Shown here: in pieces, positions 14,052 to 15,552 of the stretch
Layout: every line of letters starts with the position of its first letter
How positions within the stretch are numbered: the stretch's first letter is position 1
NCBI GenBank assembly: GCA_002898915.1
Contig: BEHO01000003.1
Coordinates: forward strand, 1-15,552
DNA: 15,552 nucleotides
DNA from: a bacterium HR12
GTDB taxonomy: Bacteria; Actinomycetota; UBA4738; HRBIN12
Direction of reading: 5' to 3'
Translations under genes and position numbers: made by a program
Notes under the pieces: generated by a model
Told to the model about the DNA's origin: nothing
What the model saw: only the letters and a program-made list of their open reading frames with translations
Database searches by the model: none

Positions 14052-14057
14052 TAGGCT
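14052..14057 (+). promoter_or_regulatory. -10 box of a leaderless promoter (TAGGCT) for the HxlR gene
   Basis: TAGGCT is followed by 8 nt and then ATG 14066. The same TAGGCTTCC precedes the stress-protein gene. It supports ATG 14066 over the in-frame ATG at 14015, whose extra 17 residues (Pro, Gly) look non-coding. Confidence 0.5.
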
Positions 14058-14065
14058 TCCCGGAG

Positions 14066-14455
14066 ATGCGCGGACGGACGACCGTGGGCAGGCTCGAGAA
14101 GGGGACCGCGGGCGAGGGCGCCTGCCCCGCCACCGCGGCCCTCGAGCTGCTCGGGCGGAAGTGGACCGGGTTCATCCTCTGGGCGCTCCTCGAAGGGCCC
14201 CGCCGCTACACGGAGATCCTCCACGCGGTGCCGGGCATCACCGACCGGGTGCTCTCGGTGCGCCTGAAGGAGCTCGAGCGGGCCGGCATCGTCACCCGGC
14301 GCCAGTACGCGGAGATCCCCGCCCGGGTCGAGTACTCGCTCACGGAGCGCGGCCGGGACCTCGCTCCGATCATCGCGGAGATGGCGCGCTGGAGCGAGCG
14401 GTGGGGTGGTCGGCGGACCCGGTCGGGCGCCGGTCGGGGCGCGCCCGCCCCCTGA
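14066..14455 (+). CDS. HxlR/DUF24-family transcriptional regulator
   Basis: 129 aa, a winged helix-turn-helix of the MarR-related HxlR family. Signature: ACPATAALELLGRKWTGFIL at ~19-38, then LLEGPRRYTEILHAVPGITDRVLSVRLKELERAGIV and the wing YAEIPARVEYSLTERGRDL (quoted in part: YTEILHAVPGI, LSVRLKELE, VEYSLTERG). The N-terminal Cys in CPAT is at the position of the redox-sensing Cys of YodB and HypR, so thiol or electrophile sensing is plausible but not shown. The C-terminal tail is Arg/Gly-rich and low in complexity. It is divergent from the DoxX-like gene, which is probably its target, with a TACTAT/ATAGTA element between them. Its stop codon is one nucleotide from that of the convergent aconitase gene. 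Confidence 0.93.
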   Translation: MRGRTTVGRLEKGTAGEGACPATAALELLGRKWTGFILWALLEGPRRYTEILHAVPGITDRVLSVRLKELERAGIVTRRQYAEIPARVEYSLTERGRDLAPIIAEMARWSERWGGRRTRSGAGRGAPAP

Positions 14456-14456
14456 G

Positions 14457-15552
14457 TCAGCCCGCGAGGAGCTGCCGGAAGACCATGCGGAGGATCCCGC
14501 CGTCGCGGAGGTACTCCACCTCTGCCGGCTGGTCGACCCGGACCGTCACCGGGAAGACGATCTCTCCGCCGTCCTCCGAGCGTGCGCGGACCGTCGCCTC
14601 CTGGCCCGGAGCGAGCCCCCCGGCCAGCCCGATCACGTCGAAGGTCTCCCGCCCCGTGAGGCCGAGCGAGCTCGCCGAGTCCCCCCCGCGGAACTGCAGC
14701 GGCAGGATGCCCATGCCGACGAGGTTCGAGCGGTGGATCCGCTCGAAGCTCTCCGCGATCACCGCACGCACCCCGAGGAGCGCGGGCCCCTTCGCCGCCC
14801 AGTCCCGGCTCGACCCGGAGCCGTACTCCTTGCCGGCGATGACGACGAGCGGGACGCCCTCCTCGCGGTAGCGCATGGCCGCGTCGTAGATGCTCATCCG
14901 CTCTCCGTCGGGCAGGTGCACCGTCCACGGTCCCTCGGCGTCCGGGACCAGCGCGTTGCGCAGCCGCACGTTCCCGAAGGTGCCGCGGACCATCACCTCG
15001 TGGTTCCCGCGCCGGGCTCCGTAGGAGTTGAAGTCGCGAGGCGCGACCCCGTGCTCGATCAGGTAGCGGCCGGCCGGGGAGTCCGGCCGGATCGCGCCGG
15101 CCGGCGAGATGTGGTCGGTGGTGACCGAGTCCCCGAGCAGGACGAGGCACCGCGCCCCGACGAGGTCGCCGGGCTCGGCTGAGCGGAGGTCCTCGAAGTA
15201 CGGCGGCTCCCGCACGTAGGTCGAGTCCGGGTCCCAGGCGTAGACCGGACCGGAGGGGGTCGGAAGCGACCGCCACCGCTCGTCGCCCTCGGAGATGCGC
15301 GCGTACTCACGGCGGAAGCGCTCCGGCGTGACCACCTCGGCCATGGCGCGTCGCACCTCCTCGGGATCCGGCCACAGGTCGCGCAGGTACACCGGACGAC
15401 CGTCCCGGGCCGTCCCGATCGGGTCGGTCGCGAGGTTCACCCGCACCGTCCCCGCCAGTGCGTAGGCGACGACGAGCGGCGGGGAGGCGAGGTAGCTCGC
15501 GCGCACGAGGGGGTGGATCCTCCCCTCGAAGTTCCGGTTGCCCGAGAGGACC
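14457..15552 (-). CDS. acnA: Aconitate hydratase, C-terminal part (5' end outside window)
   Basis: About 364 codons are visible; the gene runs off the right edge. The first residues read VLSGNRNFEGRIHP then LVRASYLASPPLVVAYALAG, the stretch just after the last cluster cysteine in AcnA/IRP-type aconitases, so the cysteine ligands themselves lie outside. The visible part includes the linker and swivel domain: LGDSVTTDHISPAGAI, RGNHEVMVRGTFGNVRLRN and the substrate-binding loop GKEYGSGSSRDWAAKGP with its catalytic-site Ser and Arg, then SFERIHRSNLVGMGILPL. The C-terminus ends normally at a TGA (14457-14459). The enzyme interconverts citrate and isocitrate in the TCA cycle. Nothing appears truncated or frameshifted. 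It converges on the HxlR gene and shows no link to the hypoxia-type genes at the left. Confidence 0.96.
   Translation of the reverse strand, partial: VLSGNRNFEGRIHPLVRASYLASPPLVVAYALAGTVRVNLATDPIGTARDGRPVYLRDLWPDPEEVRRAMAEVVTPERFRREYARISEGDERWRSLPTPSGPVYAWDPDSTYVREPPYFEDLRSAEPGDLVGARCLVLLGDSVTTDHISPAGAIRPDSPAGRYLIEHGVAPRDFNSYGARRGNHEVMVRGTFGNVRLRNALVPDAEGPWTVHLPDGERMSIYDAAMRYREEGVPLVVIAGKEYGSGSSRDWAAKGPALLGVRAVIAESFERIHRSNLVGMGILPLQFRGGDSASSLGLTGRETFDVIGLAGGLAPGQEATVRARSEDGGEIVFPVTVRVDQPAEVEYLRDGGILRMVFRQLLAG

Noticed and set aside
15066..15114. Repeated CCGGCCGG strings inside acnA
   Set aside because: They encode ordinary aconitase residues with high-GC codons; no independent repeat structure is supported.

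Overview
The window is very GC-rich (about 70% or more by eye), has coding on both strands with short gaps, and shows two habits typical of Actinomycetota. The first is leaderless genes, with a TANNNT -10 box 6-8 nt before the start codon. The second is a DevS/DevR-like two-component pair. No IS element, CRISPR array, tRNA or rRNA was seen. The protein set (NifJ-type pyruvate:ferredoxin oxidoreductase beside aconitase and a haem-type oxygen sensor) suggests a facultative or microaerophilic actinobacterium, probably outside the well-known genera. The exact lineage cannot be fixed from the sequence.

Layout. 170-2872 (+): protein acetyltransferase fused to an ADP-forming acyl-CoA synthetase (Pat-like). 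2882-3712 (-): tandem universal stress protein. 3750-4448 (-): CBS-CBS-BON protein. 4576-6180 (+): DevS/DosT-like GAF-GAF histidine kinase that keeps the haem-ligand His and the distal Tyr. 6274-6681 (-): degenerate receiver-like protein with three cysteines. 6794-7264 (+): small unassigned (SRPBCC-like) protein. 7305-7970 (+): DevR/DosR-like response regulator. 8141-8728 (+): DoxX-like membrane protein. 8838-12455 (+): NifJ. 12452-13489 (+): dihydroorotate-dehydrogenase-like flavoprotein overlapping nifJ by 4 bp. 13516-13944 (-): second small four-helix membrane protein. 14066-14455 (+): HxlR-type regulator. 14457-15552 (-): C-terminal part of aconitase, running off the window.

How it fits together (inference). 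Genes 1-10 look like a hypoxia/redox dormancy island similar in content to the mycobacterial DosR regulon and the Streptomyces OsdR region. It pairs a gas-sensing kinase and its regulator with stress proteins (USP, CBS), a membrane DoxX-like protein and an anaerobic pyruvate-oxidising enzyme. The 170-bp gap after the regulator carries a GGGACC-CT-GGTCCC palindrome with the same core and spacing as a DosR box, plus a second, wider palindrome. A relative of the second lies in front of nifJ. NifJ (pyruvate to acetyl-CoA and reduced ferredoxin) and the ADP-forming synthetase half of the first gene could together make ATP and acetate without oxygen. The HxlR/membrane-protein pair and aconitase at the right edge look like separate units.
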